From positions 1-64,000 of the forward strand of contig NZ_JAHKPU010000020.1 of NCBI RefSeq assembly GCF_018860505.1: a stretch of 64,000 nucleotides of DNA, written 5' to 3'. A model generated the notes under the pieces. It was not told where the DNA came from, ran no database searches, and saw only the letters and a list, made by a program, of their open reading frames with translations. Positions 39,232 through 49,798 of the stretch are shown piece by piece. The position numbers were made by a program, and so were the translations under genes. This DNA is from Pacificibacter marinus (lineage in GTDB: Bacteria > Pseudomonadota > Alphaproteobacteria > Rhodobacterales > Rhodobacteraceae). Each line of letters begins with the position of its first letter. Within the stretch, counting starts at the first letter, position 1.

Positions 39232-39558
39232 TCAGTTCATCTGAAAGTGAAGCGGGTATGTGCCATCTTCAAACGGTCCAAAAAGATCCGAAAGATCTGG
39301 ATGTTCCACTGGAACGCCAGAATAATCAGCAATCAAATTTTGCTCTGAGACATAGGCGACATAGTAACTTTGATCATTCTCAGCCAATAAATGATAAAAG
39401 GGCTGATCTTTTTTGGGTCGGCTTTGTTCGGGAATGGCGTCATACCATTCTTCGGTATTGGCAAAAATGGCATCCACGTCAAAAACCACGCCACGAAAGG
39501 GATGCTTTCGGTGGCGAACAACTTGTCCCAAATGATATTTTGCGCGTGTTTTCAACAT
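39232..39558 (-). CDS. hspQ: HspQ / YccV-like heat-shock protein
   Basis: A 108-residue small protein with the HspQ core KYHLGQVVRHRKHPFRGVVFDVD and a conserved QPFYHLL segment. In enterobacteria HspQ binds hemimethylated DNA and acts as a specificity factor for Lon. The ATG at 39558 gives the family length; the frame is open further upstream without matching residues. It converges on the RbaW-like gene with 12 bases between. Confidence 0.88.
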   Translation of the reverse strand: MLKTRAKYHLGQVVRHRKHPFRGVVFDVDAIFANTEEWYDAIPEQSRPKKDQPFYHLLAENDQSYYVAYVSEQNLIADYSGVPVEHPDLSDLFGPFEDGTYPLHFQMN

Positions 39559-39643
39559 AACATTGCAACCCCCGTTACACGTTATTAAGCTTTTCCAGCT
39601 GGCGGTGTCCACGGGGGACGGCCGATTATTCGGGAAACAGTTT

Positions 39644-40525
39644 GTGAACTTAATTCTAACAGTCTTAGAAATCGTGTCGCCAGTCTTTCTTTTGGCTGCG
39701 ATTGGCTTCATTTGGGTGAAAAGCGGTCACGAGTACCGCATTGAATTCGTGACCAAACTGGCCATGACTTTATCGGTTCCCGCTTTGATCTTCACGGCAT
39801 TGGTCAAAGCCGAAATCGACCCTGCAGCGTTAACCAAACTGTCCTTGGCCTCTATAGCTGCTTACGGGTCTGTGACGGTGATCATGTATCTTGCTGTGAA
39901 AATTCTCAAACTTGAAACCCGCACTTTTCTAAACCCTTTGATTTTCGGCAATGTTGGCAACCTTGGCCTGCCCTTGGCTTATTTCGCATTCGGCGACGAA
40001 GGCCTCAGCTACGCCATCATCATTTTTGCGGTCATGGCGATTTGGTCCTTCACCTTCGGTGTCTACATCACGGCTGGCGGCGGTTCTATCGGCAAGGCTT
40101 TAAAGGAACCCCTAGTGGCGGCCACCCTTTTGGGATCGTTGTTTTTATGGCAAGGTTGGACGATTCCGAACTTTATGATGAACACCTTGGACTTATTGGG
40201 ACAAATCGCGATTCCCACCATGCTGATCACACTCGGCGTAGCCGTCGCGCGGCTTGAACCCCGCGGGTTGGGAAAGGCCGCTGCACTGTCGGTGTTCAAA
40301 GCCGTGATCTGCACGGGCATCGCCGTTGCTCTTGGCAAATGGTTTGGCTTATCGTCGGTGCCTTATGCGGTTTTGATCTTGCAAATCACCACTCCCGTCG
40401 CTGTCACATCCTATCTGCTTGCTGAAAAATACGGCGCCAAGGCCGAAGACGTTGCCGGACTTGTCGTCGCATCGACCCTGTTGTCGGTGTTGTATTTGCC
40501 GCTTTTGCTGGCTTTTGTTGTATGA
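39644..40525 (+). CDS. AEC family transporter
   Basis: An inner-membrane permease of the auxin-efflux-carrier family with about ten helices. Landmarks are VLEIVSPVFLLAAIGFIWVKSG at the start, the FGNVGNLGLPLAYFAFG segment, and QITTPVAVTSYLLAEKYGA near the end. Substrates are usually small organic acids; none can be named. The start is uncertain: I chose a GTG at 39644 (293 residues) with GGGAAA upstream, because residues before it do not fit the family. Confidence 0.82.
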   Translation: MNLILTVLEIVSPVFLLAAIGFIWVKSGHEYRIEFVTKLAMTLSVPALIFTALVKAEIDPAALTKLSLASIAAYGSVTVIMYLAVKILKLETRTFLNPLIFGNVGNLGLPLAYFAFGDEGLSYAIIIFAVMAIWSFTFGVYITAGGGSIGKALKEPLVAATLLGSLFLWQGWTIPNFMMNTLDLLGQIAIPTMLITLGVAVARLEPRGLGKAAALSVFKAVICTGIAVALGKWFGLSSVPYAVLILQITTPVAVTSYLLAEKYGAKAEDVAGLVVASTLLSVLYLPLLLAFVV

Positions 40526-40600
40526 TCAAGAAACGGCTCACTCACAAGAAAGCCATTTTACGGTGAGACAAAAACGCGGTATGCTTGGAAAAAATAACAC

Positions 40601-41197
40601 ATGAGAGCAGTTATGAGAAAAGGTCTTCGCGCGATGGCACTGTTGGTGCTGGTTGCCGCTTGTGGCAGCGGTAATTTTTCAGCACCACGCAATCTTGATA
40701 ACGCCTGCTCAATCGTGAGCCAGCGCCCTACGTATTTGAGGGCGATGAAAGCCTCTGAGCGCAAATGGGGCGTACCGGTGAACGTGCAGATGGCGGTGTT
40801 GTACCAAGAAAGTAAATTCATCGGCAACGCACGCACCCCATATCGGTTCGTGCTAGGGGTCATTCCCATGGGTCGTCAAAGCTCTGCTTATGGCTATGCC
40901 CAAGCCCTTGATGCCACATGGGATGAGTACCGCGAAGATCAGCGCCGCTTTGGTGCGAAACGCGACAGGATCAACGACGCCACAGATTTCATGGGCTGGT
41001 ATATGGCGAAATCGACCGAGCGCCTTGGGATCGCAAAAACCGATGCGCGGTCACAATACTTGGCCTATCATGAGGGGCGCACCGGCTACGCCCGTGGCAG
41101 CTACAATTCGAAACCATGGCTATTGCGCGTCGCATCGGAAGCAAGCGTGCGGTCCAACAGCTATTATGCTCAGTTGAAATCTTGCAATAAAATTTGA
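40601..41197 (+). CDS. Transglycosylase SLT-domain lipoprotein
   Basis: A 198-residue protein with a lipoprotein signal (lipobox LVAAC, C21) and a lysozyme-like lytic transglycosylase domain. The catalytic glutamate is E70 in LYQESKFIG, and the AYGYAQALDATWDEYR segment follows. It should cut peptidoglycan from the inner face of the outer membrane. An internal start at 40613 is possible. Confidence 0.87.
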   Translation: MRAVMRKGLRAMALLVLVAACGSGNFSAPRNLDNACSIVSQRPTYLRAMKASERKWGVPVNVQMAVLYQESKFIGNARTPYRFVLGVIPMGRQSSAYGYAQALDATWDEYREDQRRFGAKRDRINDATDFMGWYMAKSTERLGIAKTDARSQYLAYHEGRTGYARGSYNSKPWLLRVASEASVRSNSYYAQLKSCNKI

Positions 41198-41202
41198 TAC
41201 GC

Positions 41203-41235
41203 TTTGCCTCATGCTCACTGCGGGCATGAGGCAAA
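41203..41235. terminator. Hairpin between convergent transglycosylase and lolA genes
   Basis: A perfect 12-bp stem (TTTGCCTCATGC with GCATGAGGCAAA) lies between the two convergent stops. There is no clear T run on the plus strand, so it may act as a weak terminator or RNA end protector. Confidence 0.65.
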
Positions 41236-41246
41236 CCAAGCTTTAA

Positions 41247-41858
41247 CTATTCGATCGGCGTGCCCCTGCGGCGCGCTTCCGCTCTGATGTTGAATTCGGC
41301 ATCTCGCACTGTTCCTCCCAGACGCATTTTGGTCAGTTGAACCGTGGTCGATCCGCCGCCTTCATCATGAATAACCCAAGCTTTCAAGACGGGCGTATCG
41401 CCGAAAATCAAATCGATAGACCCGTATTCTGGATGCTCAGGATCTTGGGCACGCACAACGGTGTCACCATTTTGTTCCGTATGAGAAACCACCATTTTCG
41501 CCCGCGACAGATCAACGTTGTTCGCTAAAATCAAAGACAACGGTGTTTTGGACATAGGAAACCGTTGAGGGGGCTCGTTCGATCCAGGATCAAACACGCC
41601 CACCTGTCCGCCCGATCCAAGCACCAAAGGATCATTTTCACCGCCATAAGACAGGCGCATCCGACCAGGGCGTTTAAGCGTCAACACGCCACTGGCCGAC
41701 GATCCGTCGTCATTCTTTTGAATGAAATCGGCCTGAACCGTGCCGAGCGAATTGAGATAAGTGGACAACTCAGTCAGCGACAACTTTTCAGCCGCTGCGG
41801 GAAGGGCGAAACAAATAGACGCGATAACGGGCGCAAATGCGAAACGAAGTGTTTTCAT
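41247..41858 (-). CDS. lolA: Outer-membrane lipoprotein carrier protein LolA
   Basis: Periplasmic shuttle that carries lipoproteins from the LolCDE complex to the outer membrane. The 203-residue protein has a signal peptide (about 1-22, ALPAAA) and the LolA core (TVQADFIQKN, GVLTLKRPGRMRLSY, VGVFDPGSNEP). The frame stays open far upstream into ftsK but only the ATG at 41858 fits. It follows ftsK on the same strand, a frequent arrangement in alphaproteobacteria. Confidence 0.93.
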   Translation of the reverse strand: MKTLRFAFAPVIASICFALPAAAEKLSLTELSTYLNSLGTVQADFIQKNDDGSSASGVLTLKRPGRMRLSYGGENDPLVLGSGGQVGVFDPGSNEPPQRFPMSKTPLSLILANNVDLSRAKMVVSHTEQNGDTVVRAQDPEHPEYGSIDLIFGDTPVLKAWVIHDEGGGSTTVQLTKMRLGGTVRDAEFNIRAEARRRGTPIE

Positions 41859-41922
41859 AGGCTCAATATACGCAGCTTTGCGTGTCAAAACATCCCAGAA
41901 TTGATCACATAAACAGGAAGGC

Positions 41923-41954
41923 CGCGTGATGAGCAAAGTCCTGCACATCACGCG
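41923..41954. other. Hairpin between ftsK and lolA
   Basis: A 9-bp perfect stem CGCGTGATG/CATCACGCG around a 14-base loop lies just after the ftsK stop. It lacks a T run on either side, so it may be an mRNA processing or stabilising element in an ftsK-lolA transcript. Confidence 0.5.
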
Positions 41955-41964
41955 ACAATATGTT

Positions 41965-44928
41965 TTACTGTTCAGGCACCAAAATTTCACGTTTGCCCAC
42001 ATGGTTGGCCGCTGAGACCACGCCTTCGTCTTCCATTTGCTCAACAAGGCGCGCGGCTTTGTTGTAGCCAATCGCCAATTTGCGTTGGATGTAGGAGGTT
42101 GAACATTTGCGATCTTTGATAACGATGGCCACAGCCGTGTCGTAAAGCGCATTTTCCGTGTCAGTATTGCCGCCCGAAGACAGACCCAACACAGCATCAA
42201 TGCTGCTTTCCTTGTCAGACGGCGGACCTTCGACCACACCCCCGACATAAGACGGCGGACCGTAGGATTTGAGGTAAGACACGATTTTTTCGACTTCTTC
42301 ATCCGAACAAAACGGCCCGTGCACACGGGTGATTTTCGACCCGCCCGCCATATATAACATGTCGCCCATGCCCAAAAGTTGCTCAGCACCCTGTTCGCCC
42401 AAAATTGTGCGACTGTCGATTTTCGAGCTGACTTGGAACGAAATCCGTGTCGGGAAGTTGGCCTTGATCGTGCCGGTGATCACATCAACAGACGGACGTT
42501 GCGTCGCCATGATGATGTGAATACCGGAAGCCCGCGCCATCTGCGCAAGGCGCTGGATACAGGCCTCAATCTCTTTACCAGCCACCATCATCAAATCGGC
42601 CATCTCGTCGACGATCACAACAATATAGGGAATGGTTTCAGGCTTAAATTCTTCGGTCTCGAAAATAGGATCGCCGGTTTCCTCGTCAAAACCTGTTTGC
42701 ACAGTGCGCGAGAACATTTCGTCTTTGGCCAATGCTTCTTTGACGCGACCATTATACCCATCGATGTTGCGCACGCCCATTTTGGACATCTTGCGGTAGC
42801 GATCTTCCATCTCTGCCACGGTCCATTTCAACGCCACAACAGCCTTTTTCGGATCAGTCACAACAGGCGACAACAGATGTGGAATGCCGTCATAAACCGA
42901 CAACTCAAGCATTTTCGGATCGATCATGATCATCCGGCATTCATCCGGCGTCAGCTTGTACAAAAGCGACAAGATCATGGTATTGATCGCCACAGATTTA
43001 CCAGAACCGGTGGTCCCCGCGATCAAAAGGTGAGGCATCTTGGCCAAATTGGCGACGATAGGATCACCACCGATATCTTTACCCAAAGCCAGCGGCAACT
43101 TCATATTACTGTCGCCAAAGTCACGCGCTGACAGAATTTCACGCAAGACAACTTTCTCGCGGTTTTCATTCGGCAGCTCGATCCCGATAACGGTGCGCCC
43201 CGGCACAGTGGACACACGCGCAGAAAGCGCAGACATGGAGCGCGCAATATCGTCGGCCAAGCCGATCACACGCGAGGCCTTCAAACCGGGTGCAGGTTCA
43301 AGTTCGTACATGGTCACAACAGGGCCAGGACGCACAGAAACGATTTCGCCTTTGACACCGTAATCATCCAGCACGTTTTCCAACATGCGCGCGTTTTCTT
43401 CCAAGGCATCATCAGACAGAGTAAAGCGCTCAACGGTATCGCCACTCTCCAACAGCGACAATGGCGGACGCTGATATTCGGCCTCTTTCGGGTCGAATTT
43501 TAACGCGGGCTGGGCTTCGGCTTGGGCTTGCTTTGACTTCACAGCAGGTTTGCGCACTGGATGCTGCACAACGCGTTTTGGCTCAGGTGCCGTCACTGCG
43601 GGCTCGTAACGTGCTGCATTTGGCGCGACATATTCGGGCGTATCCAGCGCGATGTCATCGTCATAATCCACCGGCGCGTAACCTGTGGGGGCTTCATCAT
43701 AACCCTCAGCATATCCCTCGTCGGTATAACTATCATCTGCATAGGCCAGCGCCTCATCGGTGTAAGTCGCTGGATCATCGAACCTTGCGCCAGTCTCAGC
43801 CGCGACAGAGGGCGCAGGTTGAGAGAAGATCATCGGTTTCGGGCCTTTTTTGTACTTTGCAACGGCCGCTTGTGCAGCAGATAACGGCGGCTCGACACGA
43901 CCACCTGTTGTGGAAATCGCTCGTGATCCTGCCCGCACCCGCGCGTTCACCACATTTGAAATTTTGCTGCGAATACGATCATCAAATCCGCCACCCATAT
44001 CCGGCTCTGGTGCCAATTCTGGCTCAACCAACTCAGGCTGCAACGAGACATCTGGCGAACGCTTCAACAAGGTGGGCATTTTGGAAAACAGGCCAGATTT
44101 TTCTGCATATTCTGTCGGCTCGGGCTGTTCCAACACATCGTCTTGATGCGCTTCAGCACGAACGACACGCGGAGCGACCGCTTGTTCAGCCTCTACCAGA
44201 GCTTGGTTTTCCGCCAAGATACGCTGCTTTTCAGCTCGGCGTTCAGCGTTTGTCGCCGCAAGGCGTTGGCCCGTCGCGACAGAGCCACGCGCAGCCTTAC
44301 CAGTTGCGTGCAAAATCAAAGAGTACAGACCGATCAAGCCGTAAAGCATAAAACGGCCTACAGCGTTCAACTCTTGACGTGTAAACCCGAACACAAACAA
44401 CGTCATGGTCACAGCCGCAAAAAACGTCACAAAAGCCAATGATTTCAATGCTAAAGCGGGTGTGATCGGTAGAATTTGGATCAAAGCAGACAGAACCGTA
44501 TCACCAAACAATCCACCATGACTTTGCACACCAACGCTGGCATAGGTTGACGCATAAACAGCAATCAAGGCGATTGAAATCGGCGCGAATACCACGCGTG
44601 ACAAAGACCGCTCGGCCCCGCGATGCGTGATGAAACGTACACCCCAAACGGCAAACACGGCTGAAATACCCCAAGACGCCGTACCAACGATAATCATCAA
44701 CGGCGAAGCAATTGACGCGCCCAAGCGCCCAAAGGCATTGTTTACTGGCGCATCGGTGGCCGACAACCAGCTTGGGTCCTCAGGCAAATACGATCCCAAC
44801 ATCAACGCCATGATCACGGCACCAAGCAACAGCCCGATCCCTACAAGTTCTCGCCCTCTGCGTTCTAAAATCGCTTGGGTGTTTTTGTCAAAAAGTGGGT
44901 CGCGACCACGTGCCTGATAGGATGCCAT
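41965..44928 (-). CDS. ftsK: DNA translocase FtsK
   Basis: Septal membrane motor that moves the chromosome terminus during division. The 987-residue protein has four N-terminal membrane helices (about 20-190), a Pro/Glu/Ala-rich linker (about 200-480), a RecA-like motor with Walker A GTTGSGKS and Walker [14 protein letters not shown], and a C-terminal winged-helix gamma domain ([22 protein letters not shown]) that reads KOPS. The ATG at 44928 has AGAGGCG upstream. Confidence 0.98.
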   Translation of the reverse strand: MASYQARGRDPLFDKNTQAILERRGRELVGIGLLLGAVIMALMLGSYLPEDPSWLSATDAPVNNAFGRLGASIASPLMIIVGTASWGISAVFAVWGVRFITHRGAERSLSRVVFAPISIALIAVYASTYASVGVQSHGGLFGDTVLSALIQILPITPALALKSLAFVTFFAAVTMTLFVFGFTRQELNAVGRFMLYGLIGLYSLILHATGKAARGSVATGQRLAATNAERRAEKQRILAENQALVEAEQAVAPRVVRAEAHQDDVLEQPEPTEYAEKSGLFSKMPTLLKRSPDVSLQPELVEPELAPEPDMGGGFDDRIRSKISNVVNARVRAGSRAISTTGGRVEPPLSAAQAAVAKYKKGPKPMIFSQPAPSVAAETGARFDDPATYTDEALAYADDSYTDEGYAEGYDEAPTGYAPVDYDDDIALDTPEYVAPNAARYEPAVTAPEPKRVVQHPVRKPAVKSKQAQAEAQPALKFDPKEAEYQRPPLSLLESGDTVERFTLSDDALEENARMLENVLDDYGVKGEIVSVRPGPVVTMYELEPAPGLKASRVIGLADDIARSMSALSARVSTVPGRTVIGIELPNENREKVVLREILSARDFGDSNMKLPLALGKDIGGDPIVANLAKMPHLLIAGTTGSGKSVAINTMILSLLYKLTPDECRMIMIDPKMLELSVYDGIPHLLSPVVTDPKKAVVALKWTVAEMEDRYRKMSKMGVRNIDGYNGRVKEALAKDEMFSRTVQTGFDEETGDPIFETEEFKPETIPYIVVIVDEMADLMMVAGKEIEACIQRLAQMARASGIHIIMATQRPSVDVITGTIKANFPTRISFQVSSKIDSRTILGEQGAEQLLGMGDMLYMAGGSKITRVHGPFCSDEEVEKIVSYLKSYGPPSYVGGVVEGPPSDKESSIDAVLGLSSGGNTDTENALYDTAVAIVIKDRKCSTSYIQRKLAIGYNKAARLVEQMEDEGVVSAANHVGKREILVPEQ

Positions 44929-44939
44929 TTTCGCCTCTT

Positions 44940-46121
44940 TCAACCGTACAAACAGTCACGAAGCGTTATAAGCCCGTGCTGTGTCTCTGCTTTTGGGGCC
45001 ACCAAAGCGACCCGTATATAATTTTTGCCAGGGTTGTGCCCCTGAACGTCTCGTGACCAATAAGCGCCCGGAACAACCCGCACGCCAGTTTCGGTCCATA
45101 GTTTTAAAGCTGCCTTTTCGCCGTCTTCCACAGGAAGCCATAAAAAGAAACCAGCCTGCGGTGCGCCAGCACCATCGATGCCGGAAAAAATCTCATCCGC
45201 CAGATTTAGTTTTTCAACATAAAGCGCGCGCGATGCAGCAACATGCGCCTCGTCCGCCCAAGCCCGCGCAGAAATCGCTTGAATGGGCAAAGGCAAAGGT
45301 GCGCCAGAATAAGCCCGCAGCTGTTTGATCTGTTCGATATTTTTAGGACCAGAGGCCACAAAGCCAGAACGCAAGCCCGGAAGGTTAGAGCGTTTTGATA
45401 ACGAATGAAAAATCACCACACGCTCAGGGTCAGCGCCGATGTCTTGCGCCGCCTCAAGCGCGCCCACAGGGGCCGCGCCGCGATAAATCTCGGAATAGCA
45501 TTCGTCGGCAAAAATCGTGAAGTCATGTTTTTCCGCCAATGCAACCAAATCACACAAATAGTCACGCGGCGCCACGGCCCCTTGGGGATTCGACGGGCTG
45601 CAAATATAGGCCACAGTGGTTCGATCCAAAACCTCAGCCGGCAAACTGGCGTAATCTGGTAAAAATCCCGTCTCGCGAGTCGCAGGCACGAAAACGGATT
45701 CCGCACCGACCGTGGCGGCGGCCACGGCATAGACTTGATAAAACGGATTGGGGATCAAAACGACGGGCTTTTTACCGCGCTTGGTTTCAGGCGAAAGCGC
45801 AATACAGGCATTCATCAGGCCTTCGCGTGTGCCGTTGAGCGTCATGATTTGAGTGGCCGGATCAACCACCACATCAAAGCGCCGTTTGACCCAACCGGCG
45901 ATCGCGTCAAGCAATTCTGGCGTGCCGTGATTGGCAGGGTATTTCGCAAATAGATCAACAGTTTGCATCATAACATCCCCGACGAAATCGGGCATCGCAT
46001 GGCGGGGTTCGCCGATGGTCATATGTACGATCTCACCGCCTGGCGCATGCGCATCAAGAAGAGTTCTCAAACGCGGAAACGCATATTCAGGCAGGTTCGA
46101 AAACCGCTCAGGAAACGTCAT
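44940..46121 (-). CDS. Class I/II aminotransferase, possibly DapC-like
   Basis: A 393-residue PLP-dependent aminotransferase. The Schiff-base lysine is in [16 protein letters not shown] near residue 235, and the family turn [12 protein letters not shown] is near 175. Its start [20 protein letters not shown] resembles succinyldiaminopimelate aminotransferases, which would place it in lysine synthesis with dapB, but substrate choice is not decided by sequence. It ends 11 bases before ftsK. The start could be 46154. Confidence 0.82.
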   Translation of the reverse strand: MTFPERFSNLPEYAFPRLRTLLDAHAPGGEIVHMTIGEPRHAMPDFVGDVMMQTVDLFAKYPANHGTPELLDAIAGWVKRRFDVVVDPATQIMTLNGTREGLMNACIALSPETKRGKKPVVLIPNPFYQVYAVAAATVGAESVFVPATRETGFLPDYASLPAEVLDRTTVAYICSPSNPQGAVAPRDYLCDLVALAEKHDFTIFADECYSEIYRGAAPVGALEAAQDIGADPERVVIFHSLSKRSNLPGLRSGFVASGPKNIEQIKQLRAYSGAPLPLPIQAISARAWADEAHVAASRALYVEKLNLADEIFSGIDGAGAPQAGFFLWLPVEDGEKAALKLWTETGVRVVPGAYWSRDVQGHNPGKNYIRVALVAPKAETQHGLITLRDCLYG

Positions 46122-46250
46122 GATTACTGCTACTGCCTCGTCTTTACGGATCATTTTGCCCGCTTGTTTGCAGCTACGTTACCGCGTTCAAGCCAAACGG
46201 TCCAGAAAAAGACGCCCCTTTTCAAAGCCAGCCGTACGGACCTGTGACTT

Positions 46251-47579
46251 TTAGGCCAAGGCGCGCTCTACCGCTGCCCCCAAACGTAGCAACTCGTGCT
46301 CAGTATTTGGCGGAGTTTGCAACAAAAGCCCAGTCGATGGTACACCTGTTGGCAGCGTCAAGCCCGTCAACCCCATCAAATTGCCAATGCGCGTATTGCG
46401 CAGTGCCAAAAGATTTTCGGTCACATAATAATCGCTATCGGTCAAAAGCCGATCCATATTTGGCGGCAAAATCGGTGCCGTGGGCAAGATCACCGCGTCG
46501 TAGCCAACTGTGGCGGCCAAATATTCGGCGCGGTATGTCTGCAATTTACGCCAAGCATCGACATAATCCGCCGCCATAACTGTGCCGCCTGCGCGGAAGC
46601 GTTCTAAAATCGGCGGGAACATTACATTTGGATTGGCCTCAATTGCATCGCGCCACGTGCCATAAGCCTCTGCGGGAAATAAAATGCCCGACAGAGCCAT
46701 TGCTTGCTCGACCACATCCACCGCGCCGCGTTCAATAACAGCACCCGCATCTTTTAGCTGCATTACCGCACGTTCAAATCCCGCAAGCGGAGCCTCGCGA
46801 ATATCATCAAAAGCTACAGTTTCTAGCATCAACAGGCGTTTGCCTTTGAGTGTCGCATCACGCAAATTCACCGCTGGTGTGCCATCCAAAATCGCGAAGA
46901 GTTCAGCGGCGTCCTCAACCGTTTTGACCAAAGGCCCAACGGTATCAAAGGACTCAGCCAATGGTACAACGCCCGTAAGTGGTACGCGGTTCGATGTGGT
47001 TTTCAACCCCACCAAATCATTCCACGCCGCAGGGATGCGCACCGATCCGCCAGTGTCTGTGCCGATAGCACCTGGGGCCAATTTAAACGCGACAGAGCCC
47101 GCAGCGCCTGACGATGATCCACCAGACACAGCCGCGGAATCGTTCACGCAGGGCGTTGTTTCGGTCACCGGATTGAGGCCCAGACCCGAAAACGCCAATT
47201 CGCTCATATGGGTTTTGCCCAAGCATACAAGGCCACTTGCTGTGGCGCGGCGCACCACTTCGGCGTCATCAGTTGGCACGCGTCCTTCAAGCAGGCCTGA
47301 TCCAGCTTCCGTTGCTGTGCCCGCTGTGTCGAACAGGTCTTTCCAAGACACAGGCACACCATCCAAAAGCCCGCGCCGCGTACCAGACTTGGCACGTTTA
47401 CTGGCGGCTGCAGCCTCGCTCAGCGCACGCTCACGCGTGATGCGGGCATATATGCGGGCTCCATTAGAATGCGCCTCGGCGGCGTCAAGATATTGCGCCG
47501 TAATGTCGAGCGGGTCCAGTGCGCCTGCCCCGATATGACGGCCCAAGTCGCACATGGATTTTTTGAAAATATTGGACAT
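46251..47579 (-). CDS. Amidase (amidase signature family)
   Basis: A 442-residue amidase-signature hydrolase with the Ser-cisSer-Lys triad: lysine in VSWKDLFDTAGTAT near residue 75, the serine-rich signature GGSSSGAAGSVA and GTDTGGSVRIPA near residues 150-180. It should hydrolyse an amide bond; the substrate is unknown. It lacks the features that would mark GatA, and no gatB or gatC is adjacent. The ATG at 47579 fits the family; 20 extra codons upstream are unlikely. Confidence 0.9.
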   Translation of the reverse strand: MSNIFKKSMCDLGRHIGAGALDPLDITAQYLDAAEAHSNGARIYARITRERALSEAAAASKRAKSGTRRGLLDGVPVSWKDLFDTAGTATEAGSGLLEGRVPTDDAEVVRRATASGLVCLGKTHMSELAFSGLGLNPVTETTPCVNDSAAVSGGSSSGAAGSVAFKLAPGAIGTDTGGSVRIPAAWNDLVGLKTTSNRVPLTGVVPLAESFDTVGPLVKTVEDAAELFAILDGTPAVNLRDATLKGKRLLMLETVAFDDIREAPLAGFERAVMQLKDAGAVIERGAVDVVEQAMALSGILFPAEAYGTWRDAIEANPNVMFPPILERFRAGGTVMAADYVDAWRKLQTYRAEYLAATVGYDAVILPTAPILPPNMDRLLTDSDYYVTENLLALRNTRIGNLMGLTGLTLPTGVPSTGLLLQTPPNTEHELLRLGAAVERALA

Positions 47580-47703
47580 GAGTCGCCTTTTTGTCGTCAA
47601 ATTGATGTCAGGATAAGGTCGAATGACAATTCGTATCATTTTGCCCTAAGCTAGCGGCACAAACACGCATGGACAATCCCGCATTGCGCGCCATATTGAC
47701 AGC

Positions 47704-48927
47704 ATGACAAATTCAAATGACATCCTGATTGTAGGCGGTGGCCTCAACGGTCCAGCCTTGGCTTTGGCAGTTGCAAACGCTGGCTTAAGCGTGACCATTA
47801 TCGACCGATTGAGCGCCTCGGCGCTGGCAGATGATGGGTTTGACGGGCGTGGCTATGCGCTGTCAGTATCCTCGCAACGATTGCTAAAAGCTTTGGGCGT
47901 TTGGAACGCTGTGCACGACAACGCCCAGCCCATTTTGGACGTCAAAGTCACAGACGGCAAAGCGGGCGACGGCCCTGCGCCGTTTATGTTGGAATTTGAC
48001 CACACAGAGACCGATGACGGACCCGTTGGGTTTATGGTCGAGGATCGTTTTTTGCGCCGCGCGTTATTAAAGGCGCTCGCCAAACATCCTCGCATCACGC
48101 AAGTGACAGGCTCAGTGGCCGCGCAAACTGTGGACGCTTTGGGGGCGCATCTGACATTGGACGATGGGGCAACACTGTCGGGTGCTTTGATTGTAGGTTG
48201 TGATGGGCGCACATCCGGCACGGCCAGTCGCGCAGGTATTGCGCGCACCGGCTGGGGCTATGATCAGACCGCTTTGGTCTGCGCTATTGCACATGAGTTG
48301 CCCCACGAGGGCTGTGCGCATCAATATTTCATGCCCGCAGGTCCTTTGGCCATTTTGCCTTTACCAGACAACAAAAGCTCGATCGTGTGGACCGAAAAAA
48401 CCAGCGTCGCAACCGATATAAACGCACTGCCAGATGCAGATTATCTAGACGTATTACGGCCACGTTTTGGCGATTTTCTGGGTGACATATCTTTGGCGGG
48501 CAAGCGATTTACCTATCCGTTGAACTTAACCTTAGCCAATGCCTTTGCCGCTGATCGCCTGGCCTTGGTCGGTGATGCCGCCCACGGAATGCACCCGATT
48601 GCAGGGCAAGGTTTGAACGCAGGTTTCAAAGATGTAGGTGCGCTGGCCGAAGTTTTGGTGGATGCACATCGGCGCGGCGAAGATATAGGGCGCATCGATG
48701 TTTTGATGCGTTACCAGCAGTGGCGCCGCTTTGATGTCACCACGCAGGCCGCGATGACAGATGGGTTCAACAAGTTGTTTTCAAACGACAACCCATTGCT
48801 GCGATTAGGGCGTGATCTGGGTATGGGCGTGGTGAACGCCCTGCCATCCTTGCGCCGTGCAGCCATGCGCGAGGCGGCTGGTGTCAGTGGTGATTTGCCC
48901 AAGCTGATGCAGGGCAAACCGCTTTAA
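47704..48927 (+). CDS. UbiH/UbiF-type FAD-dependent hydroxylase
   Basis: A 407-residue flavoprotein monooxygenase, probably of ubiquinone ring hydroxylation. It has the dinucleotide fold ILIVGGGLNGPALALAVANAG, the middle DG motif VGCDGRTS, and the FAD-binding LVGDAAHGMHPIAGQGLNAG near residue 285, which is the UbiH/COQ6 signature. Which ring carbon it hydroxylates cannot be told. It is divergent from the amidase and converges on the Trm112-like gene. Confidence 0.9.
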   Translation: MTNSNDILIVGGGLNGPALALAVANAGLSVTIIDRLSASALADDGFDGRGYALSVSSQRLLKALGVWNAVHDNAQPILDVKVTDGKAGDGPAPFMLEFDHTETDDGPVGFMVEDRFLRRALLKALAKHPRITQVTGSVAAQTVDALGAHLTLDDGATLSGALIVGCDGRTSGTASRAGIARTGWGYDQTALVCAIAHELPHEGCAHQYFMPAGPLAILPLPDNKSSIVWTEKTSVATDINALPDADYLDVLRPRFGDFLGDISLAGKRFTYPLNLTLANAFAADRLALVGDAAHGMHPIAGQGLNAGFKDVGALAEVLVDAHRRGEDIGRIDVLMRYQQWRRFDVTTQAAMTDGFNKLFSNDNPLLRLGRDLGMGVVNALPSLRRAAMREAAGVSGDLPKLMQGKPL

Positions 48928-48948
48928 CGCAGGTCGCCAGAGGCAAGA

Positions 48949-49137
48949 TCAGTCGTCCAAACGCCGCGCTTCGTCCATCAACATAATCGGAATGCCGTTG
49001 CGGATGGGATAGGCCAGACCCGCGGTTTTGGACACCAGCTCTTGCGCCTCGGCGTCATAGGTCAAGATGCCGCGTGTGTGCGGGCACACCAAGGCTTCCA
49101 GCATTCTGCGATCAAAAGGGATTTCATCAGGTGTCAT
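48949..49137 (-). CDS. Trm112 family protein without the zinc cysteines
   Basis: A 62-residue protein like E. coli YcaR. The family core [16 protein letters not shown] and [18 protein letters not shown] is clear. Where YcaR has CPVC, this has CPHT, leaving one cysteine, so it cannot bind zinc in the classical way. It starts one base inside the LON-domain gene stop. The role is unknown; eukaryotic Trm112 activates methyltransferases. Confidence 0.87.
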   Translation of the reverse strand: MTPDEIPFDRRMLEALVCPHTRGILTYDAEAQELVSKTAGLAYPIRNGIPIMLMDEARRLDD

Positions 49138-49778
49138 TACATCATGTCCTCGTTGGTGCCGCCACGTAGGGCAAATTCCATAAGTGTGACAAGCGTTTCT
49201 CTGCGTGTCGACAAAGACGGTGCTTCGAGCAGGGCTTGCTTGTCTTCCGCATCGAACGGGCAAAGCATCGAAATGGAGTTGATCAAAACCTCGTCAGAGG
49301 CCCCAGCCAGCCCGTCCCAATCGACATCGAACTCTTCCTCAGCAAAATACCGACGCAACAGTGTCAGCATCGCTTTGCGATCCATCCCCATATCGTGTTC
49401 CGCCCCGCCAAGGTCTCGTTCAAAACCGGACCATTCAACAGTGGCGCGCCGATACGGTACGAACCCGTCAATTTCATCGCCGATACGACAACGCGAGATA
49501 CCAGTCAACGTGATCATATAACGCCCGTCGTCGGTCTCGTTAAAGCCCGTCAAACGCCCAGCACAGCCAATGGCATTCAGACGATCGCCCGCCGCCCCAC
49601 CGCGTGGTTGCGCCATAACGATCAGGCGTTCGGGTGTTTTCATGCAATCCTCGACCATTTGCAAATAGCGGGGTTCGAAAATATGCAGCGGCAAAGGCGT
49701 ACGCGGCAACAAAAGCGCACCGGGCAACGGAAAGACGGGCAGCGTCAAAGGCAGGTCATTTGAATTTTTCATAGCCAT
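49137..49778 (-). CDS. LON peptidase substrate-binding domain protein
   Basis: A 213-residue stand-alone LON N-terminal domain, without ATPase or protease parts. Typical segments are [29 protein letters not shown] at the start and a conserved IGCAGRL strand. Function is unknown. It sits between the thioredoxin-like gene and the Trm112 gene, with short or overlapping gaps, so these are likely one operon. Confidence 0.9.
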   Translation of the reverse strand: MAMKNSNDLPLTLPVFPLPGALLLPRTPLPLHIFEPRYLQMVEDCMKTPERLIVMAQPRGGAAGDRLNAIGCAGRLTGFNETDDGRYMITLTGISRCRIGDEIDGFVPYRRATVEWSGFERDLGGAEHDMGMDRKAMLTLLRRYFAEEEFDVDWDGLAGASDEVLINSISMLCPFDAEDKQALLEAPSLSTRRETLVTLMEFALRGGTNEDMM

Positions 49779-49798
49779 GACTTAGCCCGCCAGTCCCA

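Noticed and set aside
41859-42389. Long open frame continuing upstream of lolA on the same strand
   Set aside because: It overlaps ftsK in another frame, its translation is rich in W, R, K and C with no family resemblance, and lolA has a proper signal-peptide start at 41858.
43461-44351. A 296-codon open frame opposite ftsK
   Set aside because: It lies antisense to the low-complexity linker of ftsK; the His/Arg/Pro-rich translation is a typical shadow of Ala/Glu-rich coding DNA.
46684-47538. A 284-codon open frame opposite the amidase gene
   Set aside because: Antisense to a clear amidase-signature gene; the Ser/Pro/Ala-rich translation has no recognisable domain.
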